Shown here in pieces: positions 55,034 to 63,545 of a stretch of 64,000 bases of DNA. Location of the stretch: positions 116,892 through 180,891 of the forward strand of contig NZ_FOXO01000005.1 of assembly GCF_900115735.1 (NCBI RefSeq), read 5' to 3'. The translations under genes were made by a program, and so were the position numbers. Positions within the stretch are counted from its first letter, which is position 1, and the number at the start of each line of letters is the position of its first letter. The notes under the pieces are model-generated. The model searched no databases. It was not told the DNA's origin and saw only the letters and a list, made by a program, of their open reading frames with translations. Origin of the DNA: Butyrivibrio proteoclasticus. GTDB taxonomy: Bacteria; Bacillota; Clostridia; Lachnospirales; Lachnospiraceae.

Positions 55034-55334
55034 CTGCTACCATTCATATTCTTGTAATATAGGCAGTGTGTTTAAGAGGCATAGCTCTGCCTATATCGCA
55101 TTTTTCTTAAATAGAGGCAGTGCTTTTTAGACGTCCGGTTCTGCCTCTATTATACTTTTTATAAATATAGGCAGAGAATTTTAGCCCTATTTTTCTGCCT
55201 CTCTAGCGCTTTTTACAATATAGGCAGAACAATTACTGCAAAATCAACTGCCTCTATTCCCTATCCCTTTAATATAGGCAGAGCACCAACCCAAAAATCA
55301 ACTGCTCCATTCACAAATTCCTTGATATAGGCAG
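55034..55334. repeat. Palindromic repeat array A3 (six repeats, five 20-bp spacers)
   Basis: Repeats lie at 55034-55066, 55087-55120, 55141-55174, 55195-55227, 55248-55281 and 55302-55334. Spacers of exactly 20 bp lie between them. It is the reverse complement of A1. A3 spacers 5, 4, 3 and 1 match A1 spacers 1, 2, 3 and 4, and the A3 unit comprising spacer 2 (55121-55140) with repeat 2 is absent from A1. Confidence 0.92.
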
Positions 55335-55438
55335 ATTTTTTCCATTACATTTATCACTTACGCCGGCTCTTCCTATAAGCATAGCCATAGCAACACAAAA
55401 TATTTTTCATATTATTCGCCCCATCTTCACATAAAAAA

Positions 55439-55780
55439 TCAATAGTTACATTCTTCCAAATACTTCACTTCCTTGCCGTGATTCTTGGCATACTCTATCT
55501 CAGATCTGGTACTATCTCCGATATATCCACCTACATTGATAACGTAAATCGAGTCAGCCATATCTATCTTACGTTTGTGCATATCATCAAGCATTTCCTT
55601 AGTCTTTGTGAGAGTTCCTTCATCCATGTTCTCCCAGACTTCCTGATCACCAGAATGTCCAAAAAGACCTACACTGATAACGATGTTGCCTTCCAATGTA
55701 AGTCTCTTCTGCGCTTCCATAAATTCATTCTTAAAACGTGTGCTACCACACAAAGTTATTACTGGATATTTACCAACCAT
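55439..55780 (-). CDS. Nucleoside 2-deoxyribosyltransferase-like protein
   Basis: A 113-residue protein. The N-terminal ITLCGSTRFKNEF and later SIYVINVGGYIGDSTRSEIEYA motifs fit the DUF4406/nucleoside deoxyribosyltransferase-like fold. Such proteins act on nucleosides or nucleotides, or are predicted to. The hairpin element D1 lies just upstream on the minus strand. Confidence 0.8.
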   Translation of the reverse strand: MVGKYPVITLCGSTRFKNEFMEAQKRLTLEGNIVISVGLFGHSGDQEVWENMDEGTLTKTKEMLDDMHKRKIDMADSIYVINVGGYIGDSTRSEIEYAKNHGKEVKYLEECNY

Positions 55781-55804
55781 AGTCTTTTCCTCACTTATCT
55801 ACCA

Positions 55805-55978
55805 TTATATAAAATCCCACTTGTATTTGCTTTATTTTTCTTTCATAACATTTTTAATTTCAATTAAAGTTCAAATCTTAATATAAAGACATCAAGAAGA
55901 ACACAACTTCTTGATCCCCACAAAATAATACTTTTTCATAACACACCCCTTCGGAGAATATCCGAAGGGTCCTTCCGT
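55805..55978. repeat. Repeated hairpin element D1
   Basis: About 170 bp nearly identical to D2 (56697-56866). It contains the hairpin TCAAGAAG/CTTCTTGA (55892-55899 with 55907-55914), a conserved segment (CACAAAATAATACTTTTTC) and the hairpin CCCTTCGGA/TCCGAAGGG (55947-55955 with 55961-55969). On the minus strand it encodes a 15-residue peptide MKKYYFVGIKKLCSS. It lies directly upstream of the deoxyribosyltransferase-like gene. Confidence 0.8.
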
Positions 55979-56146
55979 CTCAGAAATATGGATTAGATTT
56001 CTTGACTCTTTTCTTTTCCAATGCTCATTAATCTCCTTTCGGAGGTTTTCAGCCCATATAAACGCATCGGCGAATGGATTTGGCTTGAAATGTAGGACTG
56101 TCCCCAATATAATTAGATACGTACATCAAGCGAAGGATTTACAGTA

Positions 56147-56317
56147 ATGAACAGCTATACAGAATTATCAGTTGAGAAGATACTTAACGAAAAGTGCGTA
56201 TCTATCGGGACTATCCCAAAGGAGATTGCAGATTTCATTGAGTCGAAGAAGCCGGAACTGCATATTGATTGTGATTCTGAATGGGTTATAATGAAAGTAC
56301 CTAAAGATAGAAGCTGA
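56147..56317 (+). CDS. Small hypothetical protein
   Basis: A 56-residue frame, ATG 56147, with GAAGGA 8-9 bases upstream. The sequence is well balanced (helical VEKILNEKC..., then KEIADFIESKKPELHIDCD) and looks like a real small protein, but I recognise no family. Confidence 0.5.
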   Translation: MNSYTELSVEKILNEKCVSIGTIPKEIADFIESKKPELHIDCDSEWVIMKVPKDRS

Positions 56318-56696
56318 GGACGGAACAGGCAGCCGTCGCGCCCTAGTGGTCTTAAAATGAGATGCTGGATTGCCACACAGCCTCTTCTATCTTAACGACA
56401 AAGAAGTTCCGACTCACTGTAAATAAACAGAGAGCCAAGGAGCTTTTTTGTTGCCTATTTTTCTTATTCCATGGGTTCTTCCGTCCATTCCTGCCAGGGA
56501 CATTCCCCATATTTATAGGCAAGGTTGCCTTTGCTATCTGAGCAAGCTCCCTTACATCATTTCCCTGTACTTCCTCTATCTGTGTAGCAATAGTTTGGTA
56601 GATGATTGCTATAGAATTTTTCTTATACAGAAGCATTACTTCTGTTACTTCTCTTAGATATGATTCTGCTCCATTTGAAATCCCTTTTTATCATTA
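56318..56696. other. Intergenic stretch, possible degraded gene on minus strand
   Basis: A minus-strand frame (56352-56636, 94 codons) reads IEEVQGNDVRELAQIAKATL in its middle and might be a decayed gene, but it has no convincing RBS or family. I do not call it as a gene. Confidence 0.35.
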
Positions 56697-56866
56697 TATG
56701 AAATCCCACTTGTATTTGCTTTATTTTTCTTTCATAACATTTTTAATTTCACTTAAAGTTCAAATCTTATTATAAAGATATCAAGAAGAACACAACTTCT
56801 TGACCCCCACAAAATAATACTTTTTCATAACACCCCCTTCGGACAATATCCGAAGGGTCCTCCCTA
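56697..56866. repeat. Repeated hairpin element D2
   Basis: It is the second copy of the D1 element, in direct orientation 890 bases away. It has the same two hairpins (56781-56788 with 56796-56803; 56835-56843 with 56849-56857) and the same minus-strand mini-frame MKKYYFVGVKKLCSS. It lies before the first isochorismatase-like gene. Confidence 0.8.
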
Positions 56867-56949
56867 AAACAACGCCGCTACATTTCCTAATTCAGGAAAT
56901 ATAGCGGCTTAATATATTCTCATTAATCCCTTAGCGCTATAATTATCAT

Positions 56950-57399
56950 ATGAAAATATTACTAGTGATCGATGTTCAAGAAAAATATCTAAACTACTAC
57001 GACGCTGATCTGCTGCCAAGGATCAACGCTAAGATTGCTGCGGCTAATTCAACCGGAACCCACGTCTTCTACATCCGCAACATAGGTATTCATGGAGATG
57101 ATGGTAGTTATGCACTTGCAAAAGATCTTCTCATAGTCTCAGATTACATCTACGAAAAGAAATTTCCAAGCGCCTTTACAAATGATTCTTTTGTAAAAGA
57201 GCTAAAGATTCAGAACGTTACTGAGCTTGAGATAATAGGTGTGGATGGCAACAGCTGCATAAAGAAAACATGCCTGGATGCTGCCAATGCAGGCTACAAA
57301 GTAACTCTTAACCTGCAATGCACAGCCACCAGGAATGAAAAGATATTTGAAAAGACGCTTAATGAATTGAGAAATGCTGGTGTAATAATCACCGTTTAA
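56950..57399 (+). CDS. Isochorismatase-like cysteine hydrolase, copy 1
   Basis: A 149-residue protein of the isochorismatase-like fold. Asp in LLVIDVQEK, Lys in YEKKFPSAF and the nucleophile Cys in GVDGNSCIKKTCLDAA form the expected triad. The family hydrolyses amides such as nicotinamide or ureido compounds. The substrate is unknown. A near copy lies at 60481-60930, differing at about 11 of 149 residues, and the upstream GCGCTATAATTA block is also shared. Confidence 0.9.
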   Translation: MKILLVIDVQEKYLNYYDADLLPRINAKIAAANSTGTHVFYIRNIGIHGDDGSYALAKDLLIVSDYIYEKKFPSAFTNDSFVKELKIQNVTELEIIGVDGNSCIKKTCLDAANAGYKVTLNLQCTATRNEKIFEKTLNELRNAGVIITV

Positions 57400-57422
57400 T
57401 ATGTGGTTAATATAATAATACC

Positions 57423-57554
57423 ATGAGTGAAAATAATTCCAACAACAAAAACAAACACAGCATCAGTACAGGAGCTGCTGCGCTCATATCTGTACTTGCT
57501 GTGCCTGTAACTCTTCTGGCCAGTTTATTAATTTCTAATAAGCGAAAGAAATAA
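57423..57554 (+). CDS. Small membrane peptide
   Basis: A 43-residue frame, ATG 57423: a polar Asn/Lys-rich N-terminus, one hydrophobic helix (GAAALISVLAVPVTLLASLLI) and an NKRKK tail. It overlaps the 3' end of the convergent SGNH gene by 20 bases. The RBS is weak. Confidence 0.4.
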   Translation: MSENNSNNKNKHSISTGAAALISVLAVPVTLLASLLISNKRKK

Positions 57555-58110
57555 TTTTTTCTGCAAAATGCAAATGCGCTTCTTCAGTAAGGTGTACCCC
57601 GTCATAGCATAATGGCAGATCCCACTCACATGCATTTAGAAATGTCAGTCCCTTTTCACTTGCTATAGCTTCATATACCGTCCCAAACTTATGTGACTCA
57701 TTGACAATGACAGAATCAGTCCAGTCGCCCAGGCTCATCTTTGGCGGTGCCACTAACACCATACGCTGAACATGCTCCGGAATGCAGTCACATAGTGTTA
57801 AAAGAAAATGTCGCAAACGAATTCCTACATTTTCACAGGATGCAGGGGACATGTTCAATAGGTCATTTGAGCCGATCATTATCAATATCATATCCGGGCT
57901 ATACTCTTTGATACTTCTACCAATTGAAGCAATAGAACTATCCGAGTATGGAATCGAAAGGCCGTTATACCCCTGATTATTCACCTCATACTCATGCATC
58001 AGATCAATCACACCGGTCCATCTGATATTCTTAGGATATCTCCCAACACCACCAATTCTTGGGTCAAAGCCATATGTATTTGAATCTCCAAAGGCATATA
58101 TTTTCTTCAT
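57535..58110 (-). CDS. GDSL/SGNH-hydrolase family esterase-like protein
   Basis: A 191-residue protein; ATG 58110, 8 bases after AAGGAG. Block I is FGDSNTYGFDP, block II/III has NNQGYNG and MIGSNDLL (Asn), and the catalytic DxxH appears as YDGVHLTEEAH. It is likely a cytosolic lipase/esterase or carbohydrate deacetylase. It follows a truncated sce7726-like gene. Confidence 0.88.
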   Translation of the reverse strand: MKKIYAFGDSNTYGFDPRIGGVGRYPKNIRWTGVIDLMHEYEVNNQGYNGLSIPYSDSSIASIGRSIKEYSPDMILIMIGSNDLLNMSPASCENVGIRLRHFLLTLCDCIPEHVQRMVLVAPPKMSLGDWTDSVIVNESHKFGTVYEAIASEKGLTFLNACEWDLPLCYDGVHLTEEAHLHFAEKIISFAY

Positions 58111-58122
58111 ATCCAAGTCTCC

Positions 58123-58305
58123 TTATGTATCAGCATCGCTTTTGATCTCTATGCCGTACAGAAAATCCGGTGTGATCATGACGACGTCTGCCCTGGCACT
58201 GCCGGTTCTTTTCTCCTCAAGGATCCTCACTTTTCCAAATGAGTCTTCCAGAAAATCAAACAATGGTTCCCTGATATCCTTGTCATAAAAAATGTCCTTA
58301 CTCAT
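58123..58305 (-). pseudogene. Truncated sce7726-like nuclease-fold protein
   Basis: A 60-residue frame, DIREPLFDFLEDSFGK and then RADVVMITPDFLYGIEIKSDADT, then stop. This is the N-terminus of sce7726-type proteins, where the sequence continues past KSDxDTYxRL. The rest of the gene has been lost at the junction with the SGNH gene. A D...E-x-K motif is still visible. Confidence 0.6.
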
Positions 58306-58483
58306 CTATAGTCCTTGAAGCCCTTTTCTCAGCCACTCTATCTCTTATCACCACTACAACAGTTCCAACTTCGGCGACAGCCAATGCAATAAATCCATAA
58401 ACCATCATGATCGCCGCACCAAAAATCGGAGTCTCAGGACCAGCACTGACAAAATAGTAGTAATAATACGTGTAGAGAATCAT
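58298..58483 (-). CDS. Small membrane protein upstream of the sce7726-like remnant
   Basis: A 61-residue frame: a Tyr-rich start (YTYYYYYFVS), a hydrophobic helix (AAIMMVYGFIALAVAEVGTVVVVI) and a charged tail. It overlaps the start of the next minus-strand frame by 8 bases. No clear RBS and no recognised family. Confidence 0.4.
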   Translation of the reverse strand: MILYTYYYYYFVSAGPETPIFGAAIMMVYGFIALAVAEVGTVVVVIRDRVAEKRASRTIDE

Positions 58484-58540
58484 TCAGCTGCATCATAAGC
58501 TTCGTCTTCATCTTCATAGTCATCTTCGTAATCATAAAAT

Positions 58541-58575
58541 GAGCTCCGGGACAGTGAAAGCCCCGGAGCCCCTAT
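58541..58575 (-). terminator. Terminator after the PspC gene
   Basis: GCTCCGGG (58543-58550) pairs with CCCGGAGC (58562-58569). On the minus strand it is followed by CTCATTTTATG. Confidence 0.65.
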
Positions 58576-58620
58576 ATCAACATCCTTCCCTGACGGATGT
58601 CTGCCCTACCAGTTATTGTA

Positions 58621-58815
58621 TTAACCGATGTAATCTGGATGGTTTTCCATAAGGAGTGCTGCAATTAAGTATATTACTGCTCCAGAACCTCCTGAAATCG
58701 TAAGAACTGCCCATAGAATCCTTATCACGGTCGGATCCCATCCAAAATACTCAGCAATACCGCCGCACACACCAAATATCTTTCTGTCATTACTTCTGTA
58801 TAATTTCTTTTCCAT
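58621..58815 (-). CDS. PspC domain membrane protein
   Basis: A 64-residue protein; ATG 58815, 8 bases after AGGAGG. It has the PspC signature KLYRSNDRKIFGVCGGIAEYF and one to two hydrophobic helices (ILWAVLTISGGSGAVIYLIAAL). PspC proteins relate to membrane stress responses. It is short, holding only the PspC domain, and is the second gene after the DUF1232 gene. Confidence 0.9.
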   Translation of the reverse strand: MEKKLYRSNDRKIFGVCGGIAEYFGWDPTVIRILWAVLTISGGSGAVIYLIAALLMENHPDYIG

Positions 58816-58828
58816 CACACATACCTCC

Positions 58829-59026
58829 TTAAAGCTCCCTTCCATCTGCATCAATTACTTCAATACGCTCATCATCACTTTTTTCAACCAGATTTTTTCT
58901 CCTGCTGGCTACGTATGAAAGAAATACCAGCACAATATCATCTACTGGTCCGGGAATGAGATCTACCGGTGAGATCACATATACTATGAGCATCGCAACA
59001 ATGAACCCTTTCCAAAATCCGTTCAT
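58829..59026 (-). CDS. DUF1232 (YkvA-like) membrane protein
   Basis: A 65-residue protein. The DUF1232 signature VYVISPVDLIPGPVDDIVLV is complete, with two helices and an acidic C-terminus. It lies 13 bases upstream of the PspC gene and probably forms a two-gene membrane-stress operon with it. Function unknown. Confidence 0.88.
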   Translation of the reverse strand: MNGFWKGFIVAMLIVYVISPVDLIPGPVDDIVLVFLSYVASRRKNLVEKSDDERIEVIDADGREL

Positions 59027-59187
59027 GTATATCCTCCTTTCGCAACCGCCGTATTTTTGATTTCTTTATAGACACATTGTATCCCACAAGGTTGTGCGAA
59101 TATATCACATTTTTAGCGTATTTGAAGCTCCTATTCTTCGATTTTAGGAAAAATCAGATTCTTTCTATATATCAGATATTACATGTC

Positions 59188-60300
59188 TCATTCAGTAAAC
59201 GCTTCCCATGGATACTTGCAGGACGGATTCCAGATGATCCATGAGTCAATACCATTATCATTAACAGCTTTTATCTGCTCCCTTACTTCTTCTGCCTCAT
59301 ACTGGCGGTACTTTTTCAGATAAGATGCGGTAAAGCCCTGAAGCCATGGCCTGACTGATGCCTGCACTCTCTTTCCGTTCGGATTAACGGTTTTTAGTGC
59401 TGTCTCTGAGTACTTCATGGCTGCATCTATCGTCTCATATGGGTAAAGATCAGGATAATCATTGCCCATTGTTCCTTCATAATAGTGCGATGGATATATC
59501 ATCGGAGATAAATAGTCACATCCCATTGAAAGCCAGGAATACTCCTGCCCAACGATATTTCTGTCTACTTTTGAGTTTATGACAGTTCCAAATACATCCA
59601 GTGACAGAGGCATGCCCGATGACTTAAGTTTAGCGTGAGCAGTCCTTGCAAAGTCGTTAATGGCCTTTCTCCTACCATATCCGTTCATGCCAAGGTCTTC
59701 TTCGGTTATTCCGGTAGGGAATCTTACATAGTCAAACTGAACTTCATCAAACCCAGCGTCTTTGCAAGAAAGAGCAACCTCGATAAGGTAGTCGCAGACG
59801 TCGTCATTTCTTGGATCCATCCAATTAAAGCCTTTATTATCTTCATATATTTCGCCATCTGCAGTTCTTAACATCCACTCAGGTTCTACATCTTTTATAT
59901 ACGGATCCCTGAAGGCAACACATCTGGCAATAGTATAAACTCCGTGCTCATGAAGAGTATCAATGAGCCCTGGCATGTCTTTCACAAGTATATTTTTGGC
60001 TCCAAGCTTATCGATAAGATCTGATTTCATGTCAAAGACGATGTTTCCCTCATCATTTTTGACATCGATCACAACGGCATTGATATTACTGCCATCTATA
60101 TGAGTGATCATCTCTTCCATCATGTTTTTTGTACCGGCAACATAAGCACTTACATATATTCCATGTATTTGGTCTGTCGATGGAAGGCTTGTCTCATCAC
60201 CTTCAGCATATACGTTTTTAGACTGTCCCAAAGCCATTGTCAGCACCAGGAATAACGATATTATTTTTTTACTCAGTATTTTAAAGCATTTCTTTTTCAT
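59188..60300 (-). CDS. Secreted putative glycoside hydrolase, DUF4015 type
   Basis: A 370-residue protein with a signal peptide (ISLFLVLTMALGQSKNVYA) starting at ATG 60300. The TIM-barrel features of DUF4015 are visible: IHGIYVSAY, AVVIDVKNDEG, GFDEVQFDYVRFPTG, YLSPMIYPSHYY and VQASVRPWLQGF. Distant homologues include polysaccharide-degrading barrel enzymes. Its substrate is unknown; a cell-wall or exopolysaccharide target is likely. Confidence 0.88.
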   Translation of the reverse strand: MKKKCFKILSKKIISLFLVLTMALGQSKNVYAEGDETSLPSTDQIHGIYVSAYVAGTKNMMEEMITHIDGSNINAVVIDVKNDEGNIVFDMKSDLIDKLGAKNILVKDMPGLIDTLHEHGVYTIARCVAFRDPYIKDVEPEWMLRTADGEIYEDNKGFNWMDPRNDDVCDYLIEVALSCKDAGFDEVQFDYVRFPTGITEEDLGMNGYGRRKAINDFARTAHAKLKSSGMPLSLDVFGTVINSKVDRNIVGQEYSWLSMGCDYLSPMIYPSHYYEGTMGNDYPDLYPYETIDAAMKYSETALKTVNPNGKRVQASVRPWLQGFTASYLKKYRQYEAEEVREQIKAVNDNGIDSWIIWNPSCKYPWEAFTE

Positions 60301-60480
60301 AGCTACCTTGACCAATTAATGTGACTCTTAATATCATACACCAAACCCCACATTTATTCTCTAACCATAAAAAAGCCGGTAGCTTTTGGGAGGATGAGCT
60401 GCCAGTTATCTGACAGCTCGTTATGAAAAAGAAGTTTTACTATTATTAATTCTACAAACGCTTAGCGCTATAATTAACAT

Positions 60481-60930
60481 ATGAAAATACTACTAGTGAT
60501 CGATATTCAAGAAAAATATCTAAACTACTACGACGCTGATCTGCTGCCAAGGATCAACGCAAGGATTACTGCGGCTAAATCAACCGGAACCCAAGTTTTC
60601 TACGTCCGCAACATAGGTATTAATGGAGATGATGATAGCTATGCACTTGCAAAAGATCTCCTCATAGTCTCAGATAATATCTATGAAAAGAAATTTCCAA
60701 GCGCCTTTACAAATGATTCTTTTGTAAAAGAGCTAAAGATTCAGAACGTTACTGAACTTGAGATAATAGGTGTAGATGGCAACAGCTGCATAAAAAAATC
60801 ATGCCTGGATGCTGCCAATGCAGGCTACAAAGTAACTCTTAACCTGCAATGCACAGCCGCCAGGAATGAAAAGATATTTGAAAAGACGCTTAATGAATTG
60901 AGAAATGCTGGTGTAATAATCACCGTTTAA
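60481..60930 (+). CDS. Isochorismatase-like cysteine hydrolase, copy 2
   Basis: Second copy of the 56950-57399 gene, with about 93% identity by eye and all catalytic residues conserved (Asp9, Lys in YEKKFPSAF, Cys in GNSCIKKSCLD). The duplicated block begins about 20 bases before the ATG (AGCGCTATAATTA) and ends just after the stop (CACCGTTTAATATG). The downstream flank then differs. This is a recent duplication of one gene with its proximal promoter. Confidence 0.9.
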   Translation: MKILLVIDIQEKYLNYYDADLLPRINARITAAKSTGTQVFYVRNIGINGDDDSYALAKDLLIVSDNIYEKKFPSAFTNDSFVKELKIQNVTELEIIGVDGNSCIKKSCLDAANAGYKVTLNLQCTAARNEKIFEKTLNELRNAGVIITV

Positions 60931-61146
60931 TATGGCTACTGGTAATTCCACTCTTCATTCCGAGTAAAGATGCAGAATAACAGTAGTATTTCATTTATCA
61001 AAAGGTTGTCGCAAGATATATGTGTGGTCGTCAAAATAACAAATAAGGGAACATATTCCTACCATGTTATATTCAATCAATCAAATTTCTATTAACAAAA
61101 CATTAAAAATATGTCTTTTCCCACCGTAATAGTGGTAATTTCAGGT

Positions 61147-61536
61147 TTATTGGTAAGGCAGCTCTTCATCATAATCTTCATCATCCTCTTCAATGAGGCC
61201 ATCTTTTCTAGCCTGCTCCCAGGTTATCCCATATGGGACACCGCCAGATGTGTATCCGGCAATATAATAAAAATACTCATCCTGATCCGGCTTGATATAT
61301 TCCTTTGGCATTCTTCCTTCTTGACGTTTACGCTTCTTAGCTGCAAGCTGGTCTTCATATGATTTTTGCTTTTCTGAGCTAAGTACATGCAGCATACAGA
61401 GTTCACGCATGGCACAGTCTTTATCTACATTGAACTTTTTCCTATAGGCTTTTACTACATGTGAATTCTCTGTAAAGCCTTGCTCCGGGAACCATTTTTT
61501 AGCCTCACGAAGTCTTTCCTGCCTTGCTTTTGACAT
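61147..61536 (-). CDS. Conserved hypothetical protein
   Basis: A 129-residue hydrophilic protein with a Lys/Arg-rich start (SKARQERLREAKKWF), a VVKAYRKKFNVDKDCAMRELCML segment and an acidic tail. I recognise no domain. The pattern recurs in my memory of gut Clostridia, without a function. Confidence 0.6.
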   Translation of the reverse strand: MSKARQERLREAKKWFPEQGFTENSHVVKAYRKKFNVDKDCAMRELCMLHVLSSEKQKSYEDQLAAKKRKRQEGRMPKEYIKPDQDEYFYYIAGYTSGGVPYGITWEQARKDGLIEEDDEDYDEELPYQ

Positions 61537-61568
61537 GTCAATATTCCTTACTTAAAATAATTTCTTCT

Positions 61569-62945
61569 TCATTCCCACGGTCTCTCAGGATTGCCTTCTT
61601 TGGAAGGATCCTTATATTCATACCTCTGTGGATCTTTTCCAATATTTCTGAAATATTCCTTTATATCTTTTTCATGACCGATATCGTTAGGCTCATAAAA
61701 TGTCATGTCTTTTATTGCATCCGGGAGATACTGCTGCTCTACCCAATGATTGGGATAATTGTGAGCATATTTATATCCTACACCTCTTCCAAGTTTGGCA
61801 GCTCCTTTATATGAGGAATCCTGCAGATAAGGAGGGATTGGAAGGTTTCCGGTTTCTCTTACTGTCTGCAATACCTTCTCTATCCCGAGATAAGCTGCAT
61901 TGGACTTAGGCGCAGAGGCTATATAGGTTGCTGCCTGGGCAAGAATGATCCTTCCTTCAGGCATTCCGACACGCTCAACTGCAATTGCAGCTGAAGCCGC
62001 AACACATATTGCCATGGGATCCGCGTTTCCAACCTCCTCAGATGCTGCAACAAGCATTCTCCTGGCTATATACTTCACATCTTCACCTGCAGCAAGCATA
62101 CGCCCAAGATAGTAAAGTGCTGCATCAGGATCCGACCCACACATGGATTCTATGAATGCTGCTATGGTGTCATAGTGATTATCACCGGTCTTATCATAGC
62201 GGATTGCTTTCTTCTGGATGCATTCCTCTGCTACCGCAAGATCTACATGGATCTTTGCATCTTCTGAAGGCTTTGTGGTGAGTACTGCCAACTCTATTGC
62301 ATTAAGCGCCGCTCTGGCATCACCATCTGCTATGTCTGCAAGGAAATCTGCCGCTTCATCTGTTATCTCTGCGTTGTACTGCTTTACACCTCTGTCTGAC
62401 TCAAAAGCTCTTTTTATGAGAGTCAGAATGTTTTCTTTAGAGAGAGGCTTTAGTTCAAATATCCTTGACCTTGATATAAGCGCTCCATTCACTTCAAAGT
62501 AAGGATTCTCAGTAGTAGCACCTATCAGTATAAGTGTGCCGTCTTCGACGTATGGAAGCAGGTAATCCTGCTGTGCCTTATTAAATCTGTGTATCTCGTC
62601 GATGAAAAGAATTGTCTTTCTTCCATATCCGCCAAGGTTGTTCTTGGCAGTCTCAACTACGGATTCCATATCTTTTTTACCGGCTATTGTAGCGTTGACC
62701 TGATGGAAATCTGCCGAGGTAGTATTGGCAATCACTTTTGCAAGTGTTGTCTTTCCTACCCCGGGAGGTCCATAAAGGATTATTGAGCTTAGTCTGTCTG
62801 CCTTTATAGCACGATATAGCAGCTTGTCTTCGCCGATTATATCTTCCTGCCCCACAACTTCATCAAGTGTCTGTGGACGCATTCTTGCAGCTAAAGGCGC
62901 TTCTTTTTCTTTTCTATTGCCTGCCATATATTCAAAGAGATCCAT
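61569..62945 (-). CDS. rarA: Replication-associated recombination protein A (AAA+ ATPase)
   Basis: A 458-residue AAA+ protein of the RarA/MgsA/WRNIP1 family; ATG 62945 chosen because it gives the canonical MDLFEYM start. Walker A GPPGVGKT, Walker B ILFIDEIHRFN, sensor GATTENP and the arginine region RSRIFEL are present. A C-terminal tetramerisation domain (AASEEVGNADP, YRYLHNYPNHWVEQQYLP-like) follows. It acts at stalled replication forks. Confidence 0.95.
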   Translation of the reverse strand: MDLFEYMAGNRKEKEAPLAARMRPQTLDEVVGQEDIIGEDKLLYRAIKADRLSSIILYGPPGVGKTTLAKVIANTTSADFHQVNATIAGKKDMESVVETAKNNLGGYGRKTILFIDEIHRFNKAQQDYLLPYVEDGTLILIGATTENPYFEVNGALISRSRIFELKPLSKENILTLIKRAFESDRGVKQYNAEITDEAADFLADIADGDARAALNAIELAVLTTKPSEDAKIHVDLAVAEECIQKKAIRYDKTGDNHYDTIAAFIESMCGSDPDAALYYLGRMLAAGEDVKYIARRMLVAASEEVGNADPMAICVAASAAIAVERVGMPEGRIILAQAATYIASAPKSNAAYLGIEKVLQTVRETGNLPIPPYLQDSSYKGAAKLGRGVGYKYAHNYPNHWVEQQYLPDAIKDMTFYEPNDIGHEKDIKEYFRNIGKDPQRYEYKDPSKEGNPERPWE

Positions 62946-63545
62946 ATCAGCACATGCTCCTTTGTTCAATTTCACTCTTTAAATTATATCATGCCTCGCA
63001 CGTTCCATGAGCTATATCATATTTTTCTCCAACTGTCCATCACATACTCAATGTGCAAAGAGTTAAGCTTTAGGAGCTTGCACTTAACGAAACTAGCAGA
63101 GTACTGACTGCTGGCAAAATAAAAGACGTATAAACCACCGGTCTATACGCCCTCATGACTATTAGTTATCTTTTGAATATATATCTTACGACTATTTTTT
63201 ATATTTAAAAATATCCATATCCGCTATTTGTGCAATTCCCTTCCATTACGCCAACTGAATCGACATTATCTACCCACCTCTCTTCAACTAGACCACCTTT
63301 ATCTTATATACCTATCCTAAATCCCGAAGTGTACAATAATTACCACCAAATACATCCAGTATTTATCAGCGTTTCAGAGATTTATTTTTCCTCTTATCTC
63401 CCAACATTAGTATTTATGCACATTTCAAGTCGTGCATTTTTCATACAAAAAGAGCTGACACTAGCTTTTTTGACTAGTAACAGCTCTTTATATTTCTTTC
63501 ATAATCCATTTAGGCTGGATTAAGGTAACGATACTATCATGGTCT
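62946..63545. other. Intergenic stretch with hairpins
   Basis: About 600 bases without a convincing gene. One hairpin pairs AAAGAGCTG (63449-63457) and ACTAG (63460-63464) with CTAGT (63474-63478) and CAGCTCTTT (63481-63489). A small CGTATA/TATACG hairpin lies near 63127-63149. Both may be terminators or RNA structures. Confidence 0.5.

Noticed and set aside
55892..56107. A 71-codon minus-strand frame ending MKKYYFVGIKKLCSS
   Set aside because: It spans the repeated D1 element and has no convincing start. Only the 15-codon part is repeated in D2, so it is treated as a possible leader peptide, not a gene.
58484..58540. Minus-strand acidic Asp/Glu/Tyr-rich frame ending at the start of the 58298-58483 gene
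   Set aside because: It is too short and lies between a terminator hairpin and the next ATG. It could be the tail of a lost gene, but there is not enough sequence to support a call.
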